Assembly: GCF_000568255.1 (NCBI RefSeq)
Contig: NZ_KK037166.1
Span: 11,467,061-11,531,060 of the forward strand
Direction: 5' to 3'
Source: Kutzneria sp. 744
GTDB taxonomy: Bacteria > Actinomycetota > Actinomycetes > Mycobacteriales > Pseudonocardiaceae
Length of the DNA: 64,000 nt
In this document: positions 33,678-43,151 of the stretch, one piece after another
Layout: every line of letters starts with the position of its first letter
How positions within the stretch are numbered: the stretch's first letter is position 1
The notes under the pieces: model-generated
Told to the model about the DNA's origin: nothing
The model's input: the letters and a program-made list of their open reading frames with translations, nothing else
Database searches by the model: none
Translations under genes and position numbers: made by a program

Positions 33678-34722
33678 GTGGTGCGCAACTCGACGCAGAC
33701 CGGCCTGATCAACATGCAACGGAATCCGGACATGGTTTGGGATTCGGCAGTCTGCCAGCCCTCCGCGTTGGCCGAGCAGGACAAGGTGGTGGGCGCCCAA
33801 CTAGCGCAGATCGCGCGGACCGGCGTGGTTCCCTGGTTGCTGACCGGCACGGGCAACGAGTGGCACCAGCGATCCCTACTCGCGCGCCGGCTGTTCGTCA
33901 CACGCGCGGATCTCGCGCCGCTGCTGGTGCTGTTGGCCGCGGTGACCGGCCGCAACAGCGAGACGCTCAAGGAGTTGCCCGCCGAGCATCGTGTTCTCGA
34001 CGGCGTCGCGGTCGAGCTGCGGGCGGTCAAACGCCGTCGTGGGGCTGGGCACTGGACCGACACGCTGGTGTGGGAGATCGGGCCTGCGCACCGGCAGCTG
34101 CACACGCCGGGTGGGCTCTATCTGCTGCTGCACCGCCTCATGGCCCGCGGGCGAGCCCTCTGCTGCGCAACGAGTCTGTGGGCGGAGTGGCGCAACGGAG
34201 TGTCAGGGGCCGCGGCCACCGTGGCCGAGCATCGCGATCCCTTCGCCGCTAACCTGTCGACGGGGATACAGATCAGCGACTGGGCTGCCGGGCACGCCCT
34301 GCGCGCGGACCCGATTCGGGCCGACGCGCCGCCGACGCCACTGCGGGTGAAACTGGGCCGCATCCGTACCACCGTCGAGGTACGCCGTACCCGCGCGCTC
34401 GGCGGCCACCTGCCCTCGGCGGCCCGCTCCAACTCGATCAGCGTGCTGTTCGCCAGCTACCTGCGGGGCGACCCTACCGCCCAGGAATGGGCCGAGGACG
34501 TCGTCGGCCAGGCCGTGCTGGACGCAGAACAGGCCGCCCTGGCGGTGCACCGAACCGCGCTGGCCGAGACCGGACGCGCCAGCCTGCGCGTGCGGCACGA
34601 TCCGGCGGCGACCGAGGCCGTCGACGGGGTGTGGACCGCATGCTCGGACCCGGAAACGCACCCGGGCACCGGAAAACCGTGCCGGCAAGTGTCCTTCCTG
34701 GACTGCTTCCACTGCGGGAATA
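33678..34722 (+). pseudogene. Integrase-like protein truncated at both ends
   Basis: About 348 residues resemble an actinobacterial site-specific recombinase: LLARRLFVTRADLAPLLVLL, AAVTGRNSETLKELPAEHRV and VELRAVKRRRG give the 'TGxN...L...KxRRG' catalytic-core look, ending CRQVSFLDCFHCGN. In relatives a further Cys and a 'DHLPRLL' helix follow. Here, right after CFHCGN, the sequence switches to the zinc-ribbon gene and the original frame runs on as nonsense to 35123. The N-terminus lacks a proper start (GTG 33678 is nominal). It is inactive or a hybrid left by recombination. Confidence 0.6.
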
Positions 34723-36452
34723 GTGCGGCCGGTGCGGCATCACCAAGCGGATCGCCACCCGCTCGCGCGACGGGGACGCGATCTGCCACACCTGCACGCG
34801 ACAGGATCCTCTCAACTTCCAGCGCTGCACCCGCTGCGGTCGGCAGGCGACGCCGGTGGTCAACAACTCCGAGGAGACCCTGTGCCCGCGCTGCTACCAG
34901 CCGCCGATGGCCACGTGCCCGGTCTGCGGCCGGCGCAAGCCCTGTTACCTCGCCGCCACGGACACGCCGCGCTGCGGGGCGTGCACGAGTCAGATGCGGG
35001 AACCGGAGACCTGTGTGCGGTGCGGCGCCGTGCGACTGGTGCAGACCCGCACCGCTGACGGCGGTGGGGTGTGCGGCAGTTGCAGCCAGCGCAGCGACAC
35101 CTGCGCGCTGTGCGGGCAGATGAAACCGGTGCACGGACGCGCGCCGGAAGGCCCGTTGTGCCGGTCGTGCTTCGAGGTGCATCCCGTGTCGCTGCGGCAC
35201 TGCAGCGAATGCGGCGCCTTTGAGCGGCTGTACCACCACGGGTTGTGCACCCGCTGCGCGTGCCTGCGGCTGCTGCGTGATCTGCTCAGCGACAGCTCCG
35301 GCGCGCTGCGCCCGGCCGTCGTCCCGATCGTGGACGCACTTGCGACGAGCGAGCCGTACAGCGTGCTGCTGTGGTTGCGCGGGGCACCGCCCCGCCGTGT
35401 GCTCACCGCGATCACCGCGACGGAAGGGCAGGTCACCCACGCACTGCTCGATGGCCTCGACCACCCACAGGCCGTCACCCGGCTGCGCGCCACGCTGGTC
35501 GCGCACCGGGTGCTGCCCGATCGCGACGAACACCTTGCCGCGATCGAACGATGGCTCGGTCCGTTTCTCGACGGGATCGACGACTGCGCCGAGCGCAAGA
35601 TCGTGCGCAGCTTCGTCACTTGGCACCACCTGCGGCGGCTACGCCGAGGATTCCCCAGCGGCGCAGCACGTTTGAGCAAGCCGTGGTGATCAAACGCGAG
35701 GCGCGTGTCGCTGTGCGCCTGCTGGACTGGCTCCACACTCGCGGCCAGTCCCTGGCCAATTGCGGGCAGGGCGACATCGACCGGTGGCTCGCCGAAGGCA
35801 CCAGCTACCACTACAGCGCCAGAAACTTCGCGCTGTGGTGCGTCCGGCGTGGACACGCGAACGACATCACGATTCCCATCTATGTCAAGGAAAACCTGCG
35901 TTCGGAGTTCATCGAGGCCGACGAACGCTGGACCCTGGCTCGTCGGCTACTGCACGACGACGCACTGAACATTGTCGACCGAGTTGCCGGCTTGCTCCTG
36001 CTGCTCTATGCCCAGCCGCTGGCCCGGATCGCCACCCTGACCCTCGACCAACTCACCCAGCGGATCACGGACCATCGTGTCCAACTTCGCCTGGGCAGCA
36101 AACCCCTCGCACTGCCCCCGCCGCTGGCCGCGCTGCTGCTGGACTTGGTCGACCGTCGCCACGGACGCGCTGTCGTGGGCCGCACGATCGAGCTGACCTG
36201 GCTGCTGCCCGGAGGCGCACCCGGCCACCCGATCAGCGCCCGGCAACTGATGCGCAGGTTGAGCGGTTGGGCATCCAAGCACGGCTGAGCCGCAACACTG
36301 CGCTGTTCGACCTGGCCGCCCAACTTCCCGCGACAGTGCTGTCCGACCTGCTCAACCTGCACATCGGGACCGCCACGGCCTGGAACGACATCGCCGGCAA
36401 CACCCGCGCCGGCTACGCCGCCGAACTATCCCGGCGAACCGCCGACATCTGA
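34723..36452 (+). pseudogene. Zinc-ribbon-rich integrase-like gene, frameshifted
   Basis: The 5' half encodes seven or more C-x2-C ribbons (CGRCGITKR, CHTCTRQ, CTRCGRQ, CPRCYQ, CPVCGRRK, CGACTSQ, CVRCGAVR, CGSCSQR, CALCGQM, CRSCFE, CSECGAF), then a recombinase body. The frame changes twice: near 35665 (from RLRRGFPSGA to FEQAVVIKREARVAVRLLDW) and near 36255 (to VERLGIQARLSRNTALFDLA, AQLPATVLSDLLNLHIGTAT). The end ...AGYAAELSRRTADI matches the C-terminus of actinobacterial phage-integrase-like proteins. The 5' end is fused to the previous truncated gene without a start codon. The longest open part is GTG 34856-35689. Confidence 0.65.
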
Positions 36453-36734
36453 CCGTATGACGCGGGCCAGCCCCAACGACGCCAACGCCGACCGCCCGGA
36501 CCAGCGACTCCGGCTCGCAGCATCTGGCTACTGCCCAGCGGGCACGCGCTATCGAACCCCTCAGGTCAGGCCGGACGCCTTGAGAAGCTTGACGACCGCC
36601 CCCAGTAGCGGGGCGCCGATGCCGTTCGAGCATCAGATGGCGCAGGCACGGGCCGCGTCAGCGGCCCTGATCATGGGCGAAGTGGCATAACACCGCGATA
36701 TTTGTTCGCGCTCTCCCACGTCGAAGGGCCCGTG
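36453..36734. other. Short gap, no supported gene
   Basis: An open plus-strand frame (36457-36690) lacks a ribosome-binding site and recognisable sequence. I see nothing else. Confidence 0.35.
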
Positions 36735-37652
36735 CTAGCCGGGGGTGCTTCCCAGATCCCCGCGGTCGGCCCCGGCAAGCAGTGTCTGGAGGTTCTCACC
36801 GCGCGGGGTCAGTTCGTACCCGGTGGGCGATTGGCTCACTACCCCGGCGTTGATCAGGTCCCATAGCCGCCAGTTCAGCACCTCGGGATTCGTACCCAGG
36901 GGCCCCGACTGAAGGTCGGTGAGGCTTCGTGGGCCAGCCATCAACTCGCTGACGATTGACCGCAGCCACGGATCCGAGACGATCGTCTGGGTATCGACCA
37001 CGGCCGTCACTGGCGTGGTGCCCGGCAGGTCGGCCGACGGCGGCGCGGTCGACCCGGCGTTCGCGGCGCCGAACCAGGTCCGCACACCCGGCGTGGCCAG
37101 CAGCACGATGACGGCGGCGCACCCGATGACGGCGAGGGCCGAGGTCAGGTAGTCGACGTAGTAAGGCCAACTCGGCAGCAGGTCCCCGAACGCCGGCATG
37201 GCTCCCACGTGTTGGTACTGCGCGCCCAGACTCTGCTGCATGCTCTGGAACTCGGCGTCGACCTGATTCAGCGCGAGCTGAGTGGTCAGCGCGATCCCGG
37301 CCTGGGCGACGGCCAGCACGGCGAGCGTGCCCGCGGCCACGAGCGTGATCACCCGCGCTCGCGGGCGCGGCCGGTGGAGCGTGAGAGCCAGCGTGACCAG
37401 GCCGGCCGCGATGGCCGCCAGCACGACCACCACCGTGATGGTGGGCCCGATGGCGACCGACGGGAGCTGGGTGAACTGGACGTTGAAGCCGGATTTCGAG
37501 CCCAGCTCGCTCATCTGCTGCTCGAATCCGCTGAGCGTGTCGGCGATATCGCGGTAGCGCAGCACCTCGGCGACGGCGCTGCCGACCGCGACGCAGGCCA
37601 GCGCCAGCAGCACGATCATGACGGTCGAGACGGCGCGTGGCCTGCCCTGCAT
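36735..37652 (-). CDS. Four-helix membrane protein with a winged-helix-like C-terminus
   Basis: 305 residues from ATG 37652 (GAGGGGGAACGG upstream). Transmembrane segments: AVSTVMIVLLALACVAVGSA, TITVVVVLAAIAAGLVTLAL, VITLVAAGTLAVLAVAQAGI and YLTSALAVIGCAAVIVLLAT, with an outer region (LSGFEQQMSELGSKSGFNVQ) between. The cytoplasmic tail reads SELMAGPRSLTDLQSGPLGT, NPEVLNWRLWDLINAGVVSQ and GYELTPRGENLQTLL. That is the pattern of a HxlR-type winged helix: 'GPRRFxELxxxLxGIxxxxLxxRLxxLxxAGLVxxxxYELTPxG'. A membrane-tethered DNA-binding protein is the likely reading. No neighbour suggests its target. Confidence 0.75.
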   Translation of the reverse strand: MQGRPRAVSTVMIVLLALACVAVGSAVAEVLRYRDIADTLSGFEQQMSELGSKSGFNVQFTQLPSVAIGPTITVVVVLAAIAAGLVTLALTLHRPRPRARVITLVAAGTLAVLAVAQAGIALTTQLALNQVDAEFQSMQQSLGAQYQHVGAMPAFGDLLPSWPYYVDYLTSALAVIGCAAVIVLLATPGVRTWFGAANAGSTAPPSADLPGTTPVTAVVDTQTIVSDPWLRSIVSELMAGPRSLTDLQSGPLGTNPEVLNWRLWDLINAGVVSQSPTGYELTPRGENLQTLLAGADRGDLGSTPG

Positions 37653-37759
37653 CCGTTCCCCCTCGAGGTAACACCGACCCTTGTGGATGGTGCGAACGGG
37701 GGAAAGGTACCGGCGTCGGCCACGCCGATGGGCGACTTCCGGCAGCTTCACCGGACTGG

Positions 37760-37919
37760 CTCAACCCGGATCGGACCACGCGGAAGGGCGGACCTCGCCG
37801 ACGGCGCGGCAGGCTCCCTCGGCGAGGTGCTGCGCCGGCCGGCCGGCGCGGGGCCTGGGGGCTGGCGCGGCGGTGAGCCGTTCGTCCCAGTCGGGCCTGG
37901 CGTAGCCTCCCTGTCTTGA
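37760..37919 (+). pseudogene. Fragment of a paralogue of the 37971 gene
   Basis: The plus-strand frame here reads DGAAGSLGEVLRRPAG then GGWRGGEPFVPVGPG. This closely follows DGAAGYLGEVLLRQTG...WGWRGGEPLIRADKA in the intact gene just downstream. Sequence before and after is not conserved and no start is present, so it is a short relic of a tandem copy. Confidence 0.6.
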
Positions 37920-37970
37920 AAGAGTCGCACGATGGCTGCGCTGGTCTCGTCTGCGGGGTGAGGAGCGGTG

Positions 37971-38885
37971 ATGGACGCGTACCAGGGGCTTAGCGACTGG
38001 GTGCACCGGATTGGCCTCAATCTTCTGGCACTGGACGAACTCGAGGGTGAGGACGGGTTTCATCCCGACTTCACTGGCGCGTCGCTTGAGGGGCTGGAGC
38101 TGGCGCTGCTGGCGCACGTGAGTGAGCCAGACGTCACCTATGATCCAGAGCATCGGCACCTGATCGACGGTGCGGCTGGTTACCTCGGCGAGGTGTTGCT
38201 CCGGCAGACCGGAGGCGCATGGGGTTGGCGCGGGGGCGAGCCGCTCATCCGCGCTGACAAAGCGCTCGCCCTGCCGCCGGCATTCCCGCTGCAAATCATC
38301 GCGCGGGCGATCCACGAGCAGACCGAGCACGAGTTCGCCGACGTGTACGCGGTGTGGAAGGCGGCCGTCACCCGACATCAGGTCGACAATCCCCAATGGA
38401 CGCCGACGAAGACGCGCACGCCGGGCGTAGACCCCTTCGAGATGACCCCGGCGGACGCCGCCCATATCGCCGCGTGGGTCGCCGAGCGGCGGGGTGCGTT
38501 CTCGCAGTGGGCGCGCACCTACGGAGCCGACGTCGCGTGGGACTTTCAGCCCTCGTCGTTGGATGCGCTGGAGAACCTGCTCACACGCATCACGCCGACC
38601 ACTGGTGACCTCCGAGACCCGGAGCACCGCGACTTCGTCGAGGGCGCTGTCTGGTATTTCGGGGAGGTGGTCCGCCGGGTCAGGGGCGGGACGTGGGGCT
38701 TCCGCACCCAGGACCCCGCAGCGCCGAACGCTTATGCCGGCGACCCCTACGTGCAACAGGCCGGCGAGGTTGACGAGTTCGTGATGCCAATCGTCATGCT
38801 CAGCGACTTCGTCCGAAATCGGGTAGCGGGCACGCTGCGCGAGGAGTACGAGCGCTGTGCGAGCGAGGGCACCGAAGTCGGCTAG
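37971..38885 (+). CDS. Two-repeat protein of unknown function
   Basis: 304 residues from ATG 37971 with AGGAG 5 nt upstream. Two similar modules are visible. Repeat 1 (about residues 35-130): LEGLELALLA...DPEHRHLIDGAAGYLGEVL...GGAWGWR. Repeat 2 (about 200-290): LDALENLLTR...DPEHRDFVEGAVWYFGEVV...GGTWGFR. The 'DPEHR-GA-YxGEV' box is the hallmark. No signal or membrane segment, so it is cytoplasmic. Its TAG stop is formed by the CTAG at the edge of the insertion sequence; the same CTAG after the element shows the stop was there before insertion. A relic of a third copy lies upstream. Confidence 0.8.
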   Translation: MDAYQGLSDWVHRIGLNLLALDELEGEDGFHPDFTGASLEGLELALLAHVSEPDVTYDPEHRHLIDGAAGYLGEVLLRQTGGAWGWRGGEPLIRADKALALPPAFPLQIIARAIHEQTEHEFADVYAVWKAAVTRHQVDNPQWTPTKTRTPGVDPFEMTPADAAHIAAWVAERRGAFSQWARTYGADVAWDFQPSSLDALENLLTRITPTTGDLRDPEHRDFVEGAVWYFGEVVRRVRGGTWGFRTQDPAAPNAYAGDPYVQQAGEVDEFVMPIVMLSDFVRNRVAGTLREEYERCASEGTEVG

Positions 38886-40643
38886 CCCCGTCTTTCGCAC
38901 ATGAGGTTGGTTGGGGCCGGAACAGCGATTCGCCTTGATCATCTTATCGTGGTCGGATGCGGGAACGACGGGCTCGGCAGCCGATGGCCTATGGCGGGCC
39001 GAGCGTGGAGAAGGTGCTGGGTGCGTTGCCGGTAGTGGCCGATTTCTGCCAGCGGCTGGACCTGGCCGGGATCGTCGACCGGGCTTGCCCGATCCGGACG
39101 GATGTGGCGATCCTGACGCACGGGCAGGTGATCGAGGCACTGGTGGCGAACCGGTTGACCTCGCCGTCGCCGTTGTACCGGGTCCAGGACTGGGCGCGGG
39201 CCTGGGCGGTGCAGGAGACGCTCGGCATCGACCCGGCCGCGCTGGGCGACGACCGGATCGCCCGCGCCTTGGACGCGATCGCGCCGGAACTCGACAGGAT
39301 CGTCGGATCGGCTGGGGCGCAAGCGATCGCCGCGTTCGGGGTGGAGGTGTCCCGGCTGCACTGGGACATGACGTCGGTCTCGCTGTTCGGCGCCTACGAG
39401 CAGGCCGAGGACCAGTTCGCGACCCCGAAGTTCGGGCATCCGAAGGATCGCCGTCCGGATCTGAAGCAGATCCAGGCCGGGCTGGCGGTGACCGGAGACG
39501 GCGGGATCCCACTCTGGCATCGCGCCTACGACGGCAACGCCGGTGAGGTGGCCCAGGTCGTGGGTGCGATGACCGCGTTGAAAGCCGTTGCCGGGCCGAG
39601 GAGTTTCCTGCTCGTGGGCGACTCCACACTCATCTCCTACGGCAATCTGCACGCGATGATCACGGCCGGGGTGGAGTTCATCGCCCCGGCGTCCAAGCTC
39701 TACGTCGGCGCCGCCGAGCTGGCCGGGCTCGACGTCGACGCGGCCGCCGCCGTGGACTACACCGCGGAACGCGACGCGGGCAAGCCCGCCGGTCGCACTG
39801 GCGTCTGGCGGGTGCTTGAGGACACGCTGACCGTGCCCGGCAAGAAGAAGACCGATCCCGCGCTGCGGTTGCGGCGGGTGTTCGTGCACTCCAGCGTGCG
39901 AGCCGCGGCCGCGGCCGCGGCACGGGCCAAGAAACTCGGCCGCGCCCGCGATGATCTGGAACGGCTGACTCGCGGCCTGGGCTCGCGGCACTACCCGACC
40001 GAGCAGGCCGTGACCGACCGGGTCACCGCCATCGCCCGCGACCGCCGGGTGAAAACCTGTCTGCGCAGCGAGACCGGCACCGACCCTGCCACCGGCAAAC
40101 CCACCCTGACCTGGTGGTTCGACCAAGCCGCCCTGGACGCGGAAGCTGCTACCGACGGCTGGTACGCCCTGCTCACCAACCTGCCCGCCACCATCGACGC
40201 CGCGACAGTGCTGATCCGCTACAAGGGCCAGGAAGTGGTGGAACGCCGTTACAGCGCGTTCAAGGGCCCGCTGGCAGTGGCGCCGATGTTCCTCAAGACC
40301 AACCGGCGCATCGAAGCCCTGATCACTGTGATCTGCCTGGCATTGCTGATCTTTTGCCTGGTCGAGCGTTCCGTCCGCCGAGCCCTCGCCCCGGACACCA
40401 CCATGGCCGGGTTGTATCCCGGCCAGAAGGCCAAGCCCACCGGCATGCTCATCTTCCAGACCCTGGCCGGGCTACGGCTGATCCCCGCTACCGACGGGCA
40501 ACCCGCGACTATCCCGCAACCCGGCCCTGTCCAGGCCCGGCTACTCGACCTCCTTGCCGTCGACCCGACTAAACCACCATGATCAAGAAATCCCCGATTC
40601 CGGGACCATCTCACTCATCGCCATGTGCGAAAGACGGGGCTAG
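38882..40643 (+). mobile_element. IS1634-like insertion sequence, complete
   Basis: Perfect 22-bp inverted ends lie at 38882-38903 and 40622-40643 (outer part ctagccccgtctttcgc, mirrored on the right) around one full-length transposase gene. If the outer CTAG is the duplicated target, the element proper is 38886-40639 with 18-bp inverted repeats and a 4-bp duplication; both readings fit. Flanks rejoin to an uninterrupted sequence GTCGG-CTAG-CGTCG. The intact frame and perfect ends suggest recent insertion. Confidence 0.9.
38957..40582 (+). CDS. IS1634-family transposase
   Basis: 541-residue DDE transposase with an RNase-H-like core. Recognisable blocks include VSRLHWDMTSVSLFGAYEQA (first catalytic Asp), FLLVGDSTLISYGNLHAM (second), and the late block IRYKGQEVVERRYSAFKGPL, AVAPMFLKTNRRIEALITVI, CLALLIFCLVERSVRRAL with the catalytic Glu in VERRY. 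This is the order and length seen in IS1634-group (IS4-superfamily) enzymes. The gene fills the element between its inverted repeats. It appears intact and could mobilise the element. Confidence 0.92.
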   Translation: MRERRARQPMAYGGPSVEKVLGALPVVADFCQRLDLAGIVDRACPIRTDVAILTHGQVIEALVANRLTSPSPLYRVQDWARAWAVQETLGIDPAALGDDRIARALDAIAPELDRIVGSAGAQAIAAFGVEVSRLHWDMTSVSLFGAYEQAEDQFATPKFGHPKDRRPDLKQIQAGLAVTGDGGIPLWHRAYDGNAGEVAQVVGAMTALKAVAGPRSFLLVGDSTLISYGNLHAMITAGVEFIAPASKLYVGAAELAGLDVDAAAAVDYTAERDAGKPAGRTGVWRVLEDTLTVPGKKKTDPALRLRRVFVHSSVRAAAAAAARAKKLGRARDDLERLTRGLGSRHYPTEQAVTDRVTAIARDRRVKTCLRSETGTDPATGKPTLTWWFDQAALDAEAATDGWYALLTNLPATIDAATVLIRYKGQEVVERRYSAFKGPLAVAPMFLKTNRRIEALITVICLALLIFCLVERSVRRALAPDTTMAGLYPGQKAKPTGMLIFQTLAGLRLIPATDGQPATIPQPGPVQARLLDLLAVDPTKPP

Positions 40644-40821
40644 CGTCGTCGACGGGCCAACGCGTCGAATCCGCCGACAGCGCCCCCCGAACCGCGCTAC
40701 CCTACGTGCGCATCAGTGTGGGTTGAGTCACAGTCCGGTGGAGGGGTGGCCATTGCCCGCGCCTCCGTCGAGGGGGCGGGCGCAAGCGCGTCCCCCCGTC
40801 GTAGGGGAGGCGATCGCGCCG

Positions 40822-43149
40822 ATGACGGAGATCAGAGGGAAGCACTTCGGCCCGGCATTGGTGGTCGCGCTCGTCGTCACGCTGATCGGGGCACTGTTAC
40901 CAGGTCCCGCGATCGCGGCGCCGCCCGGCTCACCGCCCGCGAAGTACGCGCTGGGCTTCGATCCGTCGGCACCGCCGCCGCTCGGCTTCGATCCATCGAC
41001 GCCACCGCCGCCGGGGTTCGTCCCGGAGGAGTTCAAGTTCAAGGACGCGGACGGTCTATTCTCCCTGCCGGAGCCGCCGGACCCGAACAAGTCTCCCGAC
41101 GAATGGCGGATCTATCAAAAGTACCTGCGAAGCCTCGCGGCGCCGAGAAATTACACGCCGGGTAGCGCCACGCATTTTTATGCGCGATGGAAAGTGTACC
41201 AAGCCCGCGGCGGGACCGACTCGTTTACGGACTACCGCATCGATTACGTGAGCGCAAGTCACGCACGAGAGCGGGGCAAAAAGGCGTTCGAGCCGTTCGT
41301 CCGCGAACAGGAGAAAGAACTGTTCTCCGGTGCCGGATGGCAGTCCGACAATCAGGTTGCCGGGACCGGAACAACCGCGAGGCCCGATGAGTACAACGAG
41401 AACGATCCCTACTTCTACGACTTCAAATCCAGCGCGGATCTGGGCACGGACAGCCAGCTCAACGATTATGTCAAGATCGCCCAGTTGAAGGGCAAGACCG
41501 GCGTATACCTCTTACAGAAACCGCCGTCGGACAAAGCGCTGAAGAAGATCGACAAGGCGAATCGGGCACTGCCGGAGAACAAGGGCGTCGCGCCCGGTGC
41601 GCCGTTGAAGCGGGTGGCGGTCATGGCCCGCTACTACCCGGCGCTCGCCGTCGGCGAACCGATCCCCGACGACAAGGACAAGAAGGGGAATCCCGTCCCG
41701 GATCGGCCGGACTGGAATCCGCCGCCAAGTGGCGGTGTCGGGAGCACGCCGGGCGGCAACCCGGTCACCGGTCCTACCGGAGGCGCCGGGGGTGCCCTCG
41801 CCGCGGCCGGGCAGCACAGCACCGACGGCGGACTGAACTCGGCCGTGGCCAGCTCTCCTGATTCAGCCGCCGACGCCGCACAGCTGGCCGCGACCGCTCA
41901 AGTCGTCGCCGCGGAGGACGCCGAAGAATTCGGCGACGACTACTCCCCGGACGAGGCCACCGCCGACGACCTGGGCGGCGTGGACTTCTCCACGCTCGAC
42001 CTGCGCTACGTCTCCGACTCCTACCAGGGACACGCGGCTCAGTTCGCCTTCAAGGCGGACGCCACTCCCGAGGACCAGCCCTCCTACGGCGGCAAGCAGG
42101 CGGCGAAACTGGCCTCCGACTCGTTCTTCGTCTGGCTGGAGCTGCCGGTCGACGCGTTCACCGTCAACCTCAACCCGGACGAGCCCGAGCGGATCATCGA
42201 CAGCCAGTTCGGCCGCACCGACGCCGGCCGCGTGCTGCTCCAGGCCGACCTGCAGATGAAGAAGACCACGGCCCAGCTAATCGACCCGGACACTCCGCTG
42301 GGCCGCCAGTATTGGGACAGCCTGCACGGCGGCGAGAAGAAGTGCCTGTCGTCCCGGTCGTGGATCGTGCCGGGCACGGCGACCGTGCACGACACCGGCA
42401 ACGAGCTGTACATCCTGGACGCGCCGCTCACCGTCAAGACGGAGAGCGACTACCTGTCCTCGACCGGCGCCGGCGACACAACGTGCAGCAAGAACGCCGA
42501 CTCCGAGTACAACCAGGAGATCTACCGCAGCACCATCCTGCCGCTGATCCAGAAGAAGGTGAACGAGGCGCCGGAGTACGCCGACCTGCGTCGGGTGTAC
42601 TTCAGCCGGGTCGCCGCCCAGTGGTACCGCGACCGCAGCCGCACTAAGCACACCGCCTACTCGGACCTGATCGACAAGGGGGACGTCAGCCGCTGGGTCA
42701 CCCAGCAGAACTGGACGCCGAAGGACACCTACGACCTGTACGTCAAGTCCTACAAGGAAGGCGAGTTCCACCGCACCTACACCACGACCCAGGGCAACAC
42801 GGTGCTGACCGAGACCTACATCGTCGGTGGCGTCGACTTCAGTTCCATCAACGAGAACCACCTGGGCGGCGGCGCGTTCGCCGGGCAGGATCCCGGACTG
42901 CCGCAAACCGTGGCCAACGCGCAGATCGGCGCGGTGTCCGGCGACGGCGGCAAGGACGTCTGGCTGGGCGGGATGACGGCGGACCGTCCGATCACCGAGT
43001 TGGCCTTCAGCCCACCGATCCCGGCGACGTCCACCACAATTTTCTACGTCCTGGCCGGAGCGCCCGTCCTGGCCTGGCTCCTGGCCGGCGCGTGGATTCT
43101 CATCCGCCGCCGCCGCCGGTCGGCGGTGGCGATAGGCGGGGCGTCGTGA
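40822..43149 (+). CDS. Large surface protein with nuclease-like segment and C-terminal anchor
   Basis: 775 residues. The signal peptide (GPALVVALVVTLIGALLPGP then AIAA) is followed by tandem LGFDPSAPPP/LGFDPSTPPP repeats. An N-terminal domain (about 60-300) contains ENDPYFYDFKSSADLGTDSQ then LNDYVKIAQLKGKTGVYLLQ. The D-x-K in a strand followed by a helix resembles PD-(D/E)XK restriction-fold toxins (inference). A Gly/Ser/Ala linker leads to a second large domain (about 370-740) with a cysteine pair (KKCLSSR, TTCSKN). Last come a transmembrane helix (IFYVLAGAPVLAWLLAGAWI) and an RRRRR stop-transfer. Start ATG 40822 has AGGGGAGG upstream. It overlaps or abuts the next membrane gene. Confidence 0.8.
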   Translation: MTEIRGKHFGPALVVALVVTLIGALLPGPAIAAPPGSPPAKYALGFDPSAPPPLGFDPSTPPPPGFVPEEFKFKDADGLFSLPEPPDPNKSPDEWRIYQKYLRSLAAPRNYTPGSATHFYARWKVYQARGGTDSFTDYRIDYVSASHARERGKKAFEPFVREQEKELFSGAGWQSDNQVAGTGTTARPDEYNENDPYFYDFKSSADLGTDSQLNDYVKIAQLKGKTGVYLLQKPPSDKALKKIDKANRALPENKGVAPGAPLKRVAVMARYYPALAVGEPIPDDKDKKGNPVPDRPDWNPPPSGGVGSTPGGNPVTGPTGGAGGALAAAGQHSTDGGLNSAVASSPDSAADAAQLAATAQVVAAEDAEEFGDDYSPDEATADDLGGVDFSTLDLRYVSDSYQGHAAQFAFKADATPEDQPSYGGKQAAKLASDSFFVWLELPVDAFTVNLNPDEPERIIDSQFGRTDAGRVLLQADLQMKKTTAQLIDPDTPLGRQYWDSLHGGEKKCLSSRSWIVPGTATVHDTGNELYILDAPLTVKTESDYLSSTGAGDTTCSKNADSEYNQEIYRSTILPLIQKKVNEAPEYADLRRVYFSRVAAQWYRDRSRTKHTAYSDLIDKGDVSRWVTQQNWTPKDTYDLYVKSYKEGEFHRTYTTTQGNTVLTETYIVGGVDFSSINENHLGGGAFAGQDPGLPQTVANAQIGAVSGDGGKDVWLGGMTADRPITELAFSPPIPATSTTIFYVLAGAPVLAWLLAGAWILIRRRRRSAVAIGGAS

Positions 43150-43151
43150 CC

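Noticed and set aside
36457-36690. 77-codon plus-strand frame
   Set aside because: Starts immediately after the integrase remnant without a ribosome-binding site; sequence has no domain character.
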